A stretch of DNA of 64,000 nucleotides from Pectinophora gossypiella (GCF_024362695.1 NW_026063264.1:248001-312000), one strand, 5' to 3'. Positions 9,233-20,217 are shown, numbered from the stretch's first letter. The notes: generated by a model not told the origin, from the letters alone. Program-made: numbers and translations.

Positions 9233-10519
9233 ATGTCCGGTCCGGTGGGGTCAACGACCTCCACCGTGAAGTGCGCGAAGTGCAACATAGTTATCAATGA
9301 GTTGTTAGCATTCATTCAAAACAAATGTGATGTGATGGATGAGGAGGGAATTATCCGCCTATGTGTGACAGTTTTCAAGCCTGATGATATTTCAACAGCT
9401 AAGAATCTTTTGTTCCAATCTGTCGGAAAAACGGCAAGAAAAATTACCCGCAAGAGAGAAGGAAAGAGTCAACGTGAATTGGAGGATATCATCAGTTTAA
9501 TTAAAGAAGTAGATCCCGAAGGATTACCGATATTTGTTGCTCGTGACTTACAAAAGTTACCCCCAGTCACTTTTGATCACATAGATGTGACAAGATTACT
9601 TAAAGATCTTATTGTGCTACGTAATGATCTTGAGTTCATTAAGGAAAATTATGTGAATAACGAGAAGTTTATACGGCTACAAAACGAAGTGATTAACCTT
9701 AAACAAGCATCAATAGTGAATAACTTTGAAAGTAAAAATTATGTGAACAAGACAAGGGGTACCCGCAATTCACAAAACTGTTGGCAAAATAGTTCTCTTT
9801 ATGATAGTGGCCCGATTGGCATTATTCATATTCCGCACGGGTCGACGACCTCGAACATTCATACTGAGGCGACCTTGACTCACTGTAGCGATCCACAACC
9901 TGTCCTTGCGCAGCCTGCGCCGTCCTTGTCGAGCGCAGTGGATGACACATCTCCGCAGCCTACTCCGTCCTTGTCGCGCGCAGCGGATGACACATCACCG
10001 CAGCCTATTCCGTTGTCGCTTGTAAATAACTGTTTGACTACACAAACTAACGCGCGGATGAGTATGGCAGATATGGTGCGTAGTAATGCTAAAGAATGGA
10101 AGGATTCCGGTAATAAAAAAGGCGAGGAATGGAAGACCGTAGAGAGAAAAAGATATAGAAACCGTTTAATTACGGAAAAAGGTACCTGTACAGACACAGA
10201 ACAGAAATTCCGCGCTGCGGATATAACTATACCCTTGTTTATAAACAACGTTCATGTGGATACTTGTGAAAATGATATTATATCATATATAAAAAGTAAG
10301 ACCAACTTAGCAGTGATCCTACAAAAAATAAAGTCGAAGCATATCAAGGACTATAGTTCATACAAGGTACTTGTTCCTAAGCACAAATTAAGTATGTTCA
10401 TGGATTGCAATTTATGGCCTGATGGGATAACATTTCGCCGCTTTGTTGATTTTCGCCATCAGGAAGTTAACCAAAGCGGGGTGAGTAGAAGTGTAAAAAT
10501 AATTAAAACAAATGGATAA
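9233..10519 (+). CDS. LINE ORF1 protein (RNA-binding, gag-like)
   Basis: Probably the nucleic-acid-binding ORF1 protein that packages LINE RNA. The ATG at 9,233 gives 428 residues; the open frame extends five codons upstream only through a GTG, which is not a normal eukaryotic start. Residues about 10-20 hold a CxxC pair (CAKC). Residues about 60-160 are rich in charged helices (KITRKREGKSQRELEDII). The middle is Pro/Ser-rich, with two near-duplicate blocks reading DDTSPQP. The C-terminal 100 residues look like an RRM-type fold by pattern (IPLFINNVHV, FRRFVDF). No CCHC knuckles are visible. The stop overlaps the ORF2 start, suggesting coupled or reinitiated translation of ORF2. Confidence 0.85.
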   Translation: MSGPVGSTTSTVKCAKCNIVINELLAFIQNKCDVMDEEGIIRLCVTVFKPDDISTAKNLLFQSVGKTARKITRKREGKSQRELEDIISLIKEVDPEGLPIFVARDLQKLPPVTFDHIDVTRLLKDLIVLRNDLEFIKENYVNNEKFIRLQNEVINLKQASIVNNFESKNYVNKTRGTRNSQNCWQNSSLYDSGPIGIIHIPHGSTTSNIHTEATLTHCSDPQPVLAQPAPSLSSAVDDTSPQPTPSLSRAADDTSPQPIPLSLVNNCLTTQTNARMSMADMVRSNAKEWKDSGNKKGEEWKTVERKRYRNRLITEKGTCTDTEQKFRAADITIPLFINNVHVDTCENDIISYIKSKTNLAVILQKIKSKHIKDYSSYKVLVPKHKLSMFMDCNLWPDGITFRRFVDFRHQEVNQSGVSRSVKIIKTNG

Positions 10520-13337
10520 GACATCATTCATATCGTTTAATTGTAAGAATTTCAAGAGGTCTCGAGAGTGTGTAGCTAAACTTTCCCAAACGGCCGATAT
10601 TATTGCATTGCAAGAAACCTGGCTTTTACCGCATGAAATATCAGAACTGAGCAACGTCAGCAGAGAGTTTAGCTTCTATGGAAAGTCAGCCGTGGATACT
10701 ACACAGGGTATACTGCGTGGACGACCGTACGGAGGAGTAGCGTTGTTGTGGAATAAATTAAAGTTTAGTTGTGTATCTGTTGTTGAGTGTAAAAGTGACC
10801 GTATTGCGGCGATAAAAGTGTGTACTATGGACAGAGAAATTTTAGTGTTTTGTGTATATATGCCCACGGATTGTACAGAAAATTTAGTAGAATATATTCA
10901 GTGTCTCAGTGAGATTGCGGCTATAATAGAAATCTGTGATATTGAATCCGTTTATATTTTAGGGGACTTTAATGCCCACCCAAATGAACTGTTTGCTAAT
11001 GAGTTGATAGATTTTTGTGATGAACAAAATTGGTCCTGTATTGATTTTAATATGTTGGGTTTAACATCGGATACATATACTTTTGTCAGTGAAGCGCACG
11101 GCAGCAGGAGATGGTTGGATCATTGCGTCATCACTGAGGCAGTAAGGAGGTCGGTGGTTTCCGTGAAAGTGCATTATGACGTTTATTGGTCCGATCATTT
11201 TCCACTAGAAATTCAGTGTGAAATATTTAACCTGATGCCGAGACAATCGCTGCCGCGTGCTGAAACGGATAGAATTATATGGGGAAATCGAGACAATACT
11301 CAAATAGAGTTGTACACAATGATTTGTAACAATAAATTAAAAGAAATTGACTTTCCAACCGAACTGTCTGCGTGTTGTGATGGTGTTTGCTCTAATCATA
11401 GTTTGGAACATTTGGTTATTTTAGATAATTTATATTTAAGAATTATTAACTCTTTGCAGGAGGCTGCTAGTCTTAGCTTTAAGAGTGTAAAGGGTAGTAG
11501 TAATAAATCACGCCCTATTGCAGGCTGGAACAAACACGTGCGCGATGCTCACCGGGATGCCCGACAGAAGTTCTTGAATTGGGTATGGCATGGACGGCCT
11601 CGGAATGGGCCATTATATGTTGAAATGTGTGAGACGCGGATTTATTTTAAATCCAGATTGAAATACTGCCAAAACAATCAGGAACAAATTAAAATGAATA
11701 TACTTGCTTCAAAACATAAAAACAAGGATTTCCGGGGGTTTTGGCAGCAAACTAAGAAGATGAACCCAAAGTCGAGCGTTCCGGTCAGTATCGACGGTGT
11801 TAGTGACCCGAATGCGATTGCTAATCTGTTTCGAGCGCATTTCCAGGTCCAACCAGTTAGCTGTCCGCCCGGTAGGTGTGATGGTGCTGAGTCAGTGGTG
11901 GCCGGCGTGCCTGAGCGCTTCACGGCTAAATCAGTGTTTCAGGTAATTAAACAAATGAAGCGCGGCAAGTCGCCCGGCCACGACGGGCTCAGCATTGAAC
12001 ACTTATTGTATGCGGGGCCTCACTTGTCGAGGTTATTGGGTATGTTATTTACATTATGTAGGAGACATACTTATCTTCCTGGTGATCTAATGAGAACGGT
12101 CATAATACCCATAATTAAAAATAAAACAGGCGATACATCGCAGAAGACTAATTACCGACCGATCTCGTTGGCCACAGTGACAGCCAAGGTGCTTGACTGT
12201 TTGTTTGAGAGACAACTTAACCAGCACCTTAAATTCAATGACGCCCAGTTTGGCTTTCGACCGGGGCTATCAACAGAGTGTGCGGTTATGTCTCTCAAGC
12301 ATATAGTCAAGTACTATACTAGCAGAAAAACCTGTGTTTATGCTGTTTTCCTAGACCTGTCCAAGGCATTTGACCGGGTTCAGTATGATATTCTGTGGGG
12401 TAAGCTGAGACAGGCGGGTGTACCAGCAGATACCATTAATGTGCTTCGATACTGGTATGAGCATCAAACTAATCAGGTCAGATGGCTTGGACAGTTATCG
12501 GATGAGTATAGGCTTGAGTGTGGGGTAAGACAGGGTGGTCTGACTTCGCCCTCACTCTTTAATTTTTATATCAACCAGCTGATCGATGAACTTAGCAGCG
12601 CATGTGTCGGTTGCTCTCTTGACGGTCTCTGCGTCAACAGCATAAGCTATGCCGACGACATGGTGCTGCTGAGTCCATCGATCGCTGGTCTCAGAAAGTT
12701 GATGAGTGTTTGCGAGCGGTACGCTGAATCTCACGGTCTTCTCTACAATGTGGAGAAGAGTGAACTCATGGTTTTTGTGGTAAAGGGTCGCAAGTTAAGT
12801 AATGTTCCCCCGGTCTACTTAAATAAGGTTCCCTTAGCTCGGGTGTCGTCCTTTAAGTATCTTGGACACATCGTGAATGAGAAACTGAAGGATGATACCG
12901 ATATGGAAAGGGAAAGGAGAGCGTTGGCAGTGCGCTGCAACATGTTAGCACGCAGATTTGCACGGTGTAGCGCAGAAGTTAAAATAACATTGTTTAAAGC
13001 CTTCTGCCAAGCAATGTACACCTGCAATCTGTGGGTTGATTACACGCGGGGGGCTTACAATGCTCTCCGAGTCCAATATAACAATGCCTTCAGGGTGATG
13101 TTGGGGCTGCCACGTTTTTGTAGCGCGTCGGGCATGTTTGCGCAAGCTCACACGGATGGCTTTCAAGCAGTCTTGCGCAAGCGTGTCTTCTCACTTATGC
13201 ATAGAGTGCGTGCCAGCGCTAACACCATCCTGAAGGTAATTAGCGATAAGCCAGATTGTCCACTTATGATGCACTGGGTACATGCACATATGCATGTGCC
13301 TAGTGCATCAGGCGGGCCTGGCAAATATTTAAATTAA
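10512..13337 (+). CDS. LINE ORF2: APE endonuclease and reverse transcriptase
   Basis: A 941-residue polyprotein that nicks target DNA and primes reverse transcription of the LINE RNA. The APE-type endonuclease occupies about residues 1-235, with QETW (34-37), GDFNAH (151-156), WLDH (201-204) and SDHFP (227-231). The reverse transcriptase occupies about 470-800: NYRPISL (547-553), FGFRPGLST (580-588), FLDLSKAFD (613-621), GVRQGGLTSPSLFN (671-684), catalytic YADD (713-716) and FKYLGH. There is no RNase H domain and no C-terminal zinc knuckle. The frame has no stop or frameshift, and all expected catalytic residues are present. It starts 8 nt inside the end of ORF1. Confidence 0.95.
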   Translation: MDKTSFISFNCKNFKRSRECVAKLSQTADIIALQETWLLPHEISELSNVSREFSFYGKSAVDTTQGILRGRPYGGVALLWNKLKFSCVSVVECKSDRIAAIKVCTMDREILVFCVYMPTDCTENLVEYIQCLSEIAAIIEICDIESVYILGDFNAHPNELFANELIDFCDEQNWSCIDFNMLGLTSDTYTFVSEAHGSRRWLDHCVITEAVRRSVVSVKVHYDVYWSDHFPLEIQCEIFNLMPRQSLPRAETDRIIWGNRDNTQIELYTMICNNKLKEIDFPTELSACCDGVCSNHSLEHLVILDNLYLRIINSLQEAASLSFKSVKGSSNKSRPIAGWNKHVRDAHRDARQKFLNWVWHGRPRNGPLYVEMCETRIYFKSRLKYCQNNQEQIKMNILASKHKNKDFRGFWQQTKKMNPKSSVPVSIDGVSDPNAIANLFRAHFQVQPVSCPPGRCDGAESVVAGVPERFTAKSVFQVIKQMKRGKSPGHDGLSIEHLLYAGPHLSRLLGMLFTLCRRHTYLPGDLMRTVIIPIIKNKTGDTSQKTNYRPISLATVTAKVLDCLFERQLNQHLKFNDAQFGFRPGLSTECAVMSLKHIVKYYTSRKTCVYAVFLDLSKAFDRVQYDILWGKLRQAGVPADTINVLRYWYEHQTNQVRWLGQLSDEYRLECGVRQGGLTSPSLFNFYINQLIDELSSACVGCSLDGLCVNSISYADDMVLLSPSIAGLRKLMSVCERYAESHGLLYNVEKSELMVFVVKGRKLSNVPPVYLNKVPLARVSSFKYLGHIVNEKLKDDTDMERERRALAVRCNMLARRFARCSAEVKITLFKAFCQAMYTCNLWVDYTRGAYNALRVQYNNAFRVMLGLPRFCSASGMFAQAHTDGFQAVLRKRVFSLMHRVRASANTILKVISDKPDCPLMMHWVHAHMHVPSASGGPGKYLN

Positions 13338-13449
13338 ATTTTGTTTTGTCACTACTAACATAGTTTTTAAGTTTTTAAGTTTTTGTAATACTAACAAATA
13401 TGGGCATCTGTCTGAAATAAAATTATTTTATTTTATTTTTTTATTTTTA

Positions 13450-13660
13450 TTTATTACTGTCTTAAAACTGTTCAGGGGTAAATTCTGAATGTCAATGGGA
13501 ATCTTATTGTAATAACGTATTATGATTCCCCTTTAAAGATGTAGTGATTTTAAGTAGTCGACTGACATGTAAGGCAAGTTTATTTTTATTCCGGGTAGTA
13601 ACAATGCGTCGATCACCATTCTTTCTAAACAATCCTATAATTATGTTTTGCGCACCTTAA
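13450..13660 (-). mobile_element. Older LINE remnant, right half
   Basis: Minus-strand LINE C-terminal text resumes after the duplication: ATTGTAATAACGTATTATGA compares with ATTGTAAAAACGCATTAGGA at 4,386-4,405. It shows that the complete LINE landed in an older fragment of a different family. Confidence 0.5.
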
Positions 13661-14425
13661 TATATCCTGCGTACCTGACCGCTTCCGTTAGTCGAAGTGG
13701 TGCCATGGCCGAAATCGGTCGGAGATCATCATCATCATAATTATGTTTATTTTACAACTCTTTTTTTATGTAAAATACGCTCATAGGCTTTTTGTTCTTT
13801 TTTTATTCCCACTCACATTCCCGGCAGCAAAACGGGCGCAAAAGTTATATAAAGAAAGAGAGCCCGGGAACGTGACTGATTCAAAACGAGCAGCCTCTAT
13901 TTATAACACCTGCCTCTTGCCTCACTCAACGTGTTCTAGTCGCCGACTACATTACCTATACCTGTTAATCCTATACAGGGAGATGATTCATATTTTATCG
14001 AAAGGATCCTGGTACAATGACACTAAACCGACTTCATTATTTTTATTCCAGATACAAATTGCAAAATTGAATATGCTGTACTTTTCTGAAAACTTATGCA
14101 TTTACTTATATATGGAAATATATGAATATTCACGATTATCTATTTAACCGACTGTGAGAAACAAAAAAGAAGGTTATCTATTATTGGGGTGGCCAGCGGT
14201 ACCAGCCACCGCATGATGAACTACTCTTAGCCTGACTGACGTAGACCAATGAGAATATTAAATTACTTTTTTTATTATTAAATTACTTCAAAATAATTTC
14301 AGAAACAAATTGTTATATTTTTTTTAGTTTTCTAATAATTCGTATGATTATTATGGGGAAAGTCTCTCTTCCTACTTTATGAGAGAAAAAAAAAACACGG
14401 ATTAGAATAAAGAGGATAGAAAGAC
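13661..14425. other. Spacer, no gene seen
   Basis: A 134-codon open frame at 13,743-14,147 begins with a hydrophobic stretch (FILQLFFYVKY, LFVLFLFPLTF), but is AT-rich with no family motif, and its second half loses coding character. I do not call it a gene. Confidence 0.4.
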
Positions 14426-14426
14426 C

Positions 14427-14575
14427 CTTGTACAGTCATGAACAATATCATTTAGAACCCTGTCACACTATCATTATTTGACATTTAATGAGACTTACGG
14501 TTTAATTTGTGAAAAAAGTTAATGTGACACGGTTTCAAAGTGTATACATATTAGTTAGTACTCGTGACCGTACGA
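14427..14575 (+). repeat. Dispersed repeat family GTACAGTCATGA, copy 2
   Basis: Second copy of the unit at 5,118-5,270, with the same start, GACATTTAATGAGACTTACG and end CTCGTGACCGTAC. About 85 percent alike by eye. Confidence 0.55.
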
Positions 14576-14780
14576 GACACATATTTTGTATGAGAACCGC
14601 TGTCGCCAGTTCAACCCCGATCTCTTTTACTACTTCTTTTTGCAAGCAAACAGATAACTACGATAGCTCTACTACTTCTGAAATTCCATAGCCACTTTAC
14701 CGGCAATGTAAAATATGTTTTAAGAAAAGTTGCAATTTTATTATTCGTAAAATATTGCATACAAAAGTATTTTTTTGATA

Positions 14781-15071
14781 TCATCATCATCACCAGCCCA
14801 TTAACGTCCCCACTGCTGGGGCACGGGCCTTCCCTATGGATGGATAGGGAGATCGGGCCTTAAGCCACCACGCGGGCCCAGTGCGGATTGGTGGTTATTA
14901 ACGACTGCTAATGCAGCCGGGACCAACGGCTTAACGTGCCTTCCGAAGCACGGAGGAGCTCGAGATGAAAACTTTTTTTGTGGTCACCCATCCTGTGACC
15001 GGCCTTTGCGAAAGTTGCTTAACTTCAACAATCGCAGACCGAGCGCGTTTACCGCTGCGCCACCGAGCTCC
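14781..15071 (-). mobile_element. SINE B, full copy with 10-bp target duplication
   Basis: Same layout as the other SINE B copies. TTTTTTGATA stands at 14,771-14,780 and 15,072-15,081, a perfect duplication. Text is nearly the same as the copy at 7,130. Confidence 0.9.
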
Positions 15072-15660
15072 TTTTTTGATAAATAGCTGATAATACTAAG
15101 GTTTTTTTATCCTAGCATGATAGTTGATATTAGATTTTTTGCCTTGCAGGTTATAATGCACTAGACGAACTTTTAATATACTATCGCGGAGCTCCGTCGG
15201 TCGGAAAGTTTGCGGACGAGTGGAGTGAAAAGTTGAAGTATGAATTATTTGCTCATACTTGTATGGCGTGCGTTTCGCGCTCACTTGGCCCTTCCAACCT
15301 TTTGGTTTTATTTCGTGGTTATAATGCACGAATTCCTTTAATCTCCAAGCGGCATTTTCTTATAAAAATCATTATGTAGGGAGTAATATCTCGAAGCCGC
15401 CTGTATCAGCTGAGTCGCCGACGTCGAGTAATGGATTTCTGACGTTGAAATAAATGATAGATCGCGTGATGCATTACCTGTGGACACGCTTCGAGATTCA
15501 AACTGCAGGGAACGAACGTATTTTTTGGTGTCTGGAGAATTGGTCGCGACGTTTGACGCACAGACTTATGGAACAAGTGTGAATTATAAAAAGTAAACAA
15601 CTATTATTAGTAGAATTACGAAAACGATTCATGATGCGGGTCTTCTTCTTTACGAGTCGA
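15072..15660. other. Spacer, no gene seen
   Basis: Frames of 77 and 64 codons on the minus strand lack motifs. GCATGATAGTTGATATTAGA at 15,116-15,135 recurs at 16,247-16,266 within the SINE C copy, so repeat debris is present. Confidence 0.4.
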
Positions 15661-15664
15661 TGGC

Positions 15665-15780
15665 AGACTTATACTCACTAATTTAAGAGCGACGCTCTTG
15701 TCGGTGTAACATTCTCACCTCCTTCCAATGACCAATTCCTTCACCTCCTCATAAGACAGGACAAAATTCAAAAAGTATTT
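15665..15780 (+). repeat. Dispersed repeat (TTTAAGAGC...CTCTTGTCGGTG)
   Basis: CACTAATTTAAGAGCGACGC then TCTTGTCGGTGTAACATTCTC recurs at 42,160-42,205, and inverted at about 18,435-18,475. Its centre GAGC(G/C)ACGCTC is palindromic. Noncoding. Confidence 0.5.
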
Positions 15781-16084
15781 ATATTTCAAAATAGGCTTAC
15801 ATAGTCAGCGCTTTTTGAAGGTCAAAAATTAAACTACATATTATGTAACTAGCTGTAAAACTACTACCACATCAGAATCTGTAACGCTGAGGGAAAGACG
15901 TGGCCAGAAAACTTCCCAGCACAGGGCCCTAGTCCTACTGTTTCATGTTTTCGCGTTCATGACGTTCACCTTCTCTTTAATCTCTCATTCAATTCATTCA
16001 TTTTTCATTTGATATAGTACCCTCCCAGTATTTGGCTACGGAAATAATGGTGATACGAGACAAGGTGATATGACCTATGATGGC
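15781..16084. other. Spacer, no gene seen
   Basis: No recognised element. Confidence 0.35.
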
Positions 16085-16425
16085 TATGTGGTATCGTCAT
16101 CATCTCGCTAGCATTATCCCGTTTCTCACAGGGTCGGCTTACCTAACCTGAAGATTTGACAGGTCTGGTTTTTTAAAAAAAGGACTGCCTGTCTGACCTT
16201 CCAACCCTCGTAGGGATAACCACACCAATACAGGTTAGGTCATATGCATGATAGTTGATATTAGAAACCTCCGAAAGTGCATTTCTTCATTTATGTGGGT
16301 TTCCTCACGATGTTTTCCTTCACCGCTGAGCACATGATCATCATTTATGATCCAGACATGAATTCGCTGTGCTGGATTCAAACCTGCGACCTCAAAGTGA
16401 GAGACAACTTAGTGACATAACTTAA
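16085..16425 (-). mobile_element. SINE C, minus strand, truncated at the tRNA end
   Basis: Inverse B box at the right (GGATTCAAACCTGCGACCTC), preceded by GTGGGTTTCCTCACGATG, TTTTCCTTCACCGCTGAGCA, TGCCTGTCTGACCTTCCAAC and TTATCCCGTTTCTCACAGGG. I recognise it as a widespread lepidopteran tRNA-derived SINE. The A-box half should follow after 16,415 but is missing or mutated. Confidence 0.65.
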
Positions 16426-16487
16426 TTTTAACTCGAAGACATAATACCTCTACATAGATACAGTACAATTGGGCGTCTCTTACACAT

Positions 16488-16779
16488 CATCATCATCAGC
16501 CCATTAACGTCCCCACTGCTGGGGCACGGGCCTTCCCTATGGATGGATAGGGAGAACGGGTCTTAAACCATCACGCGGGCCCAGTGCGGATTGATGGTTA
16601 CTAACGACTGCTAATGCAGCCGGGACCAACGGCTTAACATGCCTTCCGAAGCACGGAGGAGCTCGAGATGAAAACTTTTTTTTGTGGTTACCCATCCTAT
16701 GACCGGCCTTTGCGAAAGTTGCTTAACTTCAACAATCGCAGACCGAGCGCGTTTACCGCTGCGCCACCGAGCTCCTCAC
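16488..16779 (-). mobile_element. SINE B, full copy with 9-bp target duplication
   Basis: CTTACACAT flanks the element at 16,479-16,487 and 16,780-16,788. This is the fourth SINE B in the first 17 kb, and all four are on the minus strand. Confidence 0.9.
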
Positions 16780-17434
16780 CTTACACATACACTCACAATA
16801 TTATTATATTATAATGTCGTATTTAATGGCACTAGTATACTCATAAATAATCCCATATAAACAAATTTTATGTCCCATAGAAACCATTAACGAAAACTAC
16901 AGACGTTTTCAAATGTAAATATAATATAATTTCTCGAGTGAAAAATATGAACAATTCCTACAGTTATTATTCGCGACAGCAACTGCTATGCCACGCAATT
17001 AAAAACTTAGCTTGCGAACACGATATTTTTTAATTAAACCACTCCCCGTGGTATCGTAACGTTGGAATACATTTTATTACCTAGATCAAGTTAAGAATTA
17101 ATTTCTTTCTGACCAATCAGAGGAGAGCTTTGTCTTTGTGAGCACTTTCAATTCACTAAGTGGCTACTTTGTTCACTTTTTGCTATCTATGGTAATAAAT
17201 TTATGTGGATAGCTGTAATTGGTATGTGGATAGCTGTAATTTGTCTTACATATTGTAAATGAAATCATACATTGTACAATTAGATATAAGACTGTTGTTG
17301 TCTCAAATAAAAAAAAAATGTTATTACAATCTGCTGGAATCACGTTATGTTACAACTGGTTTGCTTAAAAGAACACTGTTTGGAATGGAATGAAAAAAAA
17401 AAAAAAAAACATTTTAATGATTATCATTATCGAG
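16780..17434. other. AT-rich spacer with a LINE-like 3' end
   Basis: At 17,203-17,240 TATGTGGATAGCTGTAATT occurs twice in tandem. TTGTCTCAAATAAAAAAAAA at about 17,300 looks like an untranslated retroposon tail. No coding sequence. Confidence 0.4.
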
Positions 17435-17436
17435 AT

Positions 17437-17768
17437 GAACGGCCTCCGTGGTCCTGTGGTTGAGCGTTGGGCTCACGATCCGGAGGCCCCGGGTTCGAAT
17501 CCTGATATGTCCCCATATCACAAAAATCACTTTGTGATCAATAGTTTGGTTAGGACATTACAGGCTGATCACCTGATTGTCCGAAATTAAGATGATTCGT
17601 GTTTCGGAGGCACGTTAAGCCGTTGGTCCCGGTTATTACTTACTGATGTAAGTATGTAGTCGTTACATGAGCCATGCCAGGGCCTTTTGGCGGCTCAGTA
17701 ATAACCCTGACACCAGGGTTGATAAGGTTGGTATTCCACCTCACAACCCACACGATAAGAAGAGAAGA
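17437..17768 (+). mobile_element. SINE A, full length, plus strand
   Basis: Nearly complete copy: GGCCTCCGTGGTCCTGTGG head, GGGTTCGAATCC B box, body TCACTTTGTGATCAATAGTT, CTGATCACCTGATTGTCC, CCGTTGGTCCCGGTTATTAC and the 3' end CACAACCCACACGATAAGAA. The best reference copy of the family in this window. Confidence 0.85.
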
Positions 17769-19010
17769 TTATCAAGATGTTATTTGACGGCTTCTTGTGG
17801 ATCTGTCCACAACAAATAAGTATGGTGGCGTGAGTTTAATTGGATTTTGATGGAGTTTGATGTTCATTGCTCATGCCCAAACATCTCCACCAACTTGTAC
17901 TAGAGCGGCGCTGCAGTGTGGTAGCCAGCGCACACTTCACTTGTTTGATGGGACTCCACTGCGTGGCCAGCTCGCAGTAGGAGGACCTATTTATGCTATT
18001 TAAGTTATGCCCCCTCTACAAAATCGGCGATTACAGACAATTTTGATTGTGGGGATGCATCATTACTCCCTTAATACTAATTTTATCGAGTTCAGATATG
18101 TCTGTATGTGAATTCAAGCGTGTTCTAGTGCTTCAGTTCGGTAGCATAAATGAAATCAGTTTTCCCGATATTAATCCGAATATATTTAATCAAATCACAC
18201 ACGTATTACTAGGGCGTCGGCCGCACGAACGCTACCGACTCGTCAAGTCATCGGAATGCCGATACATGATATTATGCGTGTATACTATACTTATCTCTCT
18301 ATCTATCCCTACGCCCCTTCCTCTCTTTCCTTCCTTTTTTCCCTCTGTGAAAACATTTGTGAAACAAATAAAAGAGAAAGTGCAGGTCGTATCGTATTAG
18401 GAGGTGAAGGATTTGGCGGGAAGAAAAGAGGAATGGCGATTACTCCACCGACAAGAGCGCAGCTCTTAAATAAAGGGAAAGATATCTACGCCGCTACAAT
18501 AATAGTATATTAATTGGTTTTAATCTGGTACTAATAACCAATCAAAACATCTGTTAAACAAAACAAAAGATCGTAATCCAAGCCCTTTTCTAAAAAAAAA
18601 ACATCCTTAGGATTAACTTAGAGGATTACGCCCTCAACAGGCGGAGCGAACGCTTAAACCACGCAATGAGACCTTCAGCCATTATTTTCTTTTTATAACA
18701 CCTAATAAACACCGTTCACGCAGAGGTAACCCGTACCTCTGTTATTATTTAATCCACGGGTTATTTACGATAGGTGCAATATATTGTAAAAGGAGATAGA
18801 AAATTTCATAACAGGGTACACCGAGTTAATGAGAAAGTAATGAATTCCAAGGCTCGTCATAAGCCTGGTCTTGCTTTAGATACTTGCAGTAGTTACTTAG
18901 ATGTTTGAAACAGAAACAAGTTGTTCGATAGATGCGGCATGTTGAAAATAACATCATAATATTAGTCAATCAATCAATCCTTTCCTGACCCTTCGGCCAC
19001 AGCGACTCGA
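17769..19010. other. Spacer, no gene seen
   Basis: The 117- and 85-codon overlapping frames at 18,047-18,513 have no motif. The inverted dispersed repeat AAGAGCGCAGCTCTTAAATA lies at about 18,453-18,472. A direct GAGGTAACCCGTACCTC stem (18,722-18,738) is a minor palindrome. Confidence 0.4.
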
Positions 19011-19016
19011 CAACTA

Positions 19017-19110
19017 ATGAGAGCGTCGTTCGTGTGCTTTCAAGTGACTGACATATCCGATCTTAGCATTAAACGTACGACCGCATTCAATGCACGTCAG
19101 TACTCCTCCT
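19017..19110 (-). pseudogene. C2H2 zinc-finger fragment
   Basis: The minus-strand frame ends CIECGRTFNAKIGYVSHLKA followed by HERRSH and a stop: one C2H2 finger (CxxC, then HxxxH spacing) at a protein C-terminus. Similar single fingers terminate some animal LINE polyproteins, so this may be the tail of a degraded LINE rather than of a host factor. Nothing upstream in the frame (19,349-19,110) is recognisable. Confidence 0.4.
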
Positions 19111-19424
19111 ACATAATTATAATAATCAATAATTGTTATAATCTTAGTAGCGGGATAAGCATGAAACAGTCGGACACGGCAGTATTTACATAAGTATATA
19201 GTCATTTTACATGAGCCATAGAGGAGCCTTTGGTTGTTCAATAGTATCTCTGACACCATTGGTCGGTCATTGATCTCACAATCTACTCGAAAGAAGTAGC
19301 GTGATACCTTTGAAAGGGTTAAAAGGCAAGAAAGCACAATTTCGTGCAAAGGTTGTCACGACGATATCGCAATGGAGCACAAAACGCCCTGTAGCATATC
19401 GAAATCGATTTTTATAGATGATAG

Positions 19425-19625
19425 CCGGGACCAACGGCTTAACGTGCCTTCCGACGCACGGATCATCTTACTTTCGGACAATCAGGTGATCAGCCTGTAA
19501 TGTCCTCACCAAACTAGGGATCACAAAGTGATTTTTGTGATATGTGTCCACCGGGATTTGAACCCGGGATTTGACTCCGGATCGTGAGCCCGTCACTCAA
19601 ACTACTGGACCACGGAGGCCGTTCT
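19425..19625 (-). mobile_element. SINE A, minus strand, 3'-truncated
   Basis: From GGGACCAACGGCTTAACG to the inverse head TGGACCACGGAGGCCGTTCT. The 3' third of the family (from the CATGTAACGACT block onward) is absent. Contains a small duplication in the B-box area (GGATTTGA twice). Confidence 0.75.
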
Positions 19626-20216
19626 CTAGAGGTAAATTCTACCCAAAAACGCCATTGCCGCATCCGATCCTTCCCACGACCTCTCTCCTCATTATATCCT
19701 CCCAGTTTATCCGACAAATTCCCAAAGCCTAGGTATTTCGCATAAAAGGCGAGTTAATTTTCGCGAGAGTCCGTGTTTCAGACGTTTTTCTCTTCTTTCG
19801 CTTTAACACCTCACTTTTGTACGTTTATTAAAACCTGTTCCTTTGATGAGCTCGTTTGAGCTGTTTTGTGGGATATTGTTTTAGATGGAGAAAAAAGTCA
19901 TTTGAAATCTGCTAAAATGAAAAGTTCCTTTGGATGTTTTTTTGTGGTTTCAACTGAGACTGGTTTCTTAAGTAATTTTCTAGTGACAGGCAGAAACCAC
20001 GTGTCATTTTAGATTCATAGGGCCACTTTGTGAAGTTCTCAGATAGTCCTTTACCCAAAACGTAATCTCCCAAAATATAATCATTTCCAACATAAGCATC
20101 TGGTCAATTACTGGGAAGACCTGTTTATTGAACAGGAACACATATAAAGTAAAGAAACAAAAAAAAAAATTATTTATTTTTTTACTTTCAAAATTAATAC
20201 CGTGAATATATCCAAT
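19626..20216. other. Spacer, no gene seen
   Basis: AT-rich; no recognised repeat or exon. Confidence 0.35.
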
Positions 20217-20217
20217 C

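Larger units (their letters stand above)
9191..13449 (+). mobile_element. Complete non-LTR retrotransposon (CR1/Jockey-like)
   Basis: A 4.26-kb LINE bounded by an 8-bp direct duplication TTTATTAC (9,183-9,190 and 13,450-13,457). It has a short 5' leader of about 42 nt, two intact ORFs overlapping by ATGGATAA, and a 112-nt 3' region ending in AAATAAAATTATTTTATTTT-type sequence. It is inserted into an older minus-strand LINE fragment. With both frames open and the duplication intact, the insertion looks young. Exact clade not settled: APE endonuclease plus RT without RNase H fits the Jockey/CR1 group. Confidence 0.9.

Noticed and set aside
13743..14147. 134-codon plus-strand frame with a hydrophobic start
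   Set aside because: No motif, AT-rich composition, mixed low-complexity content and no splice or regulatory context.
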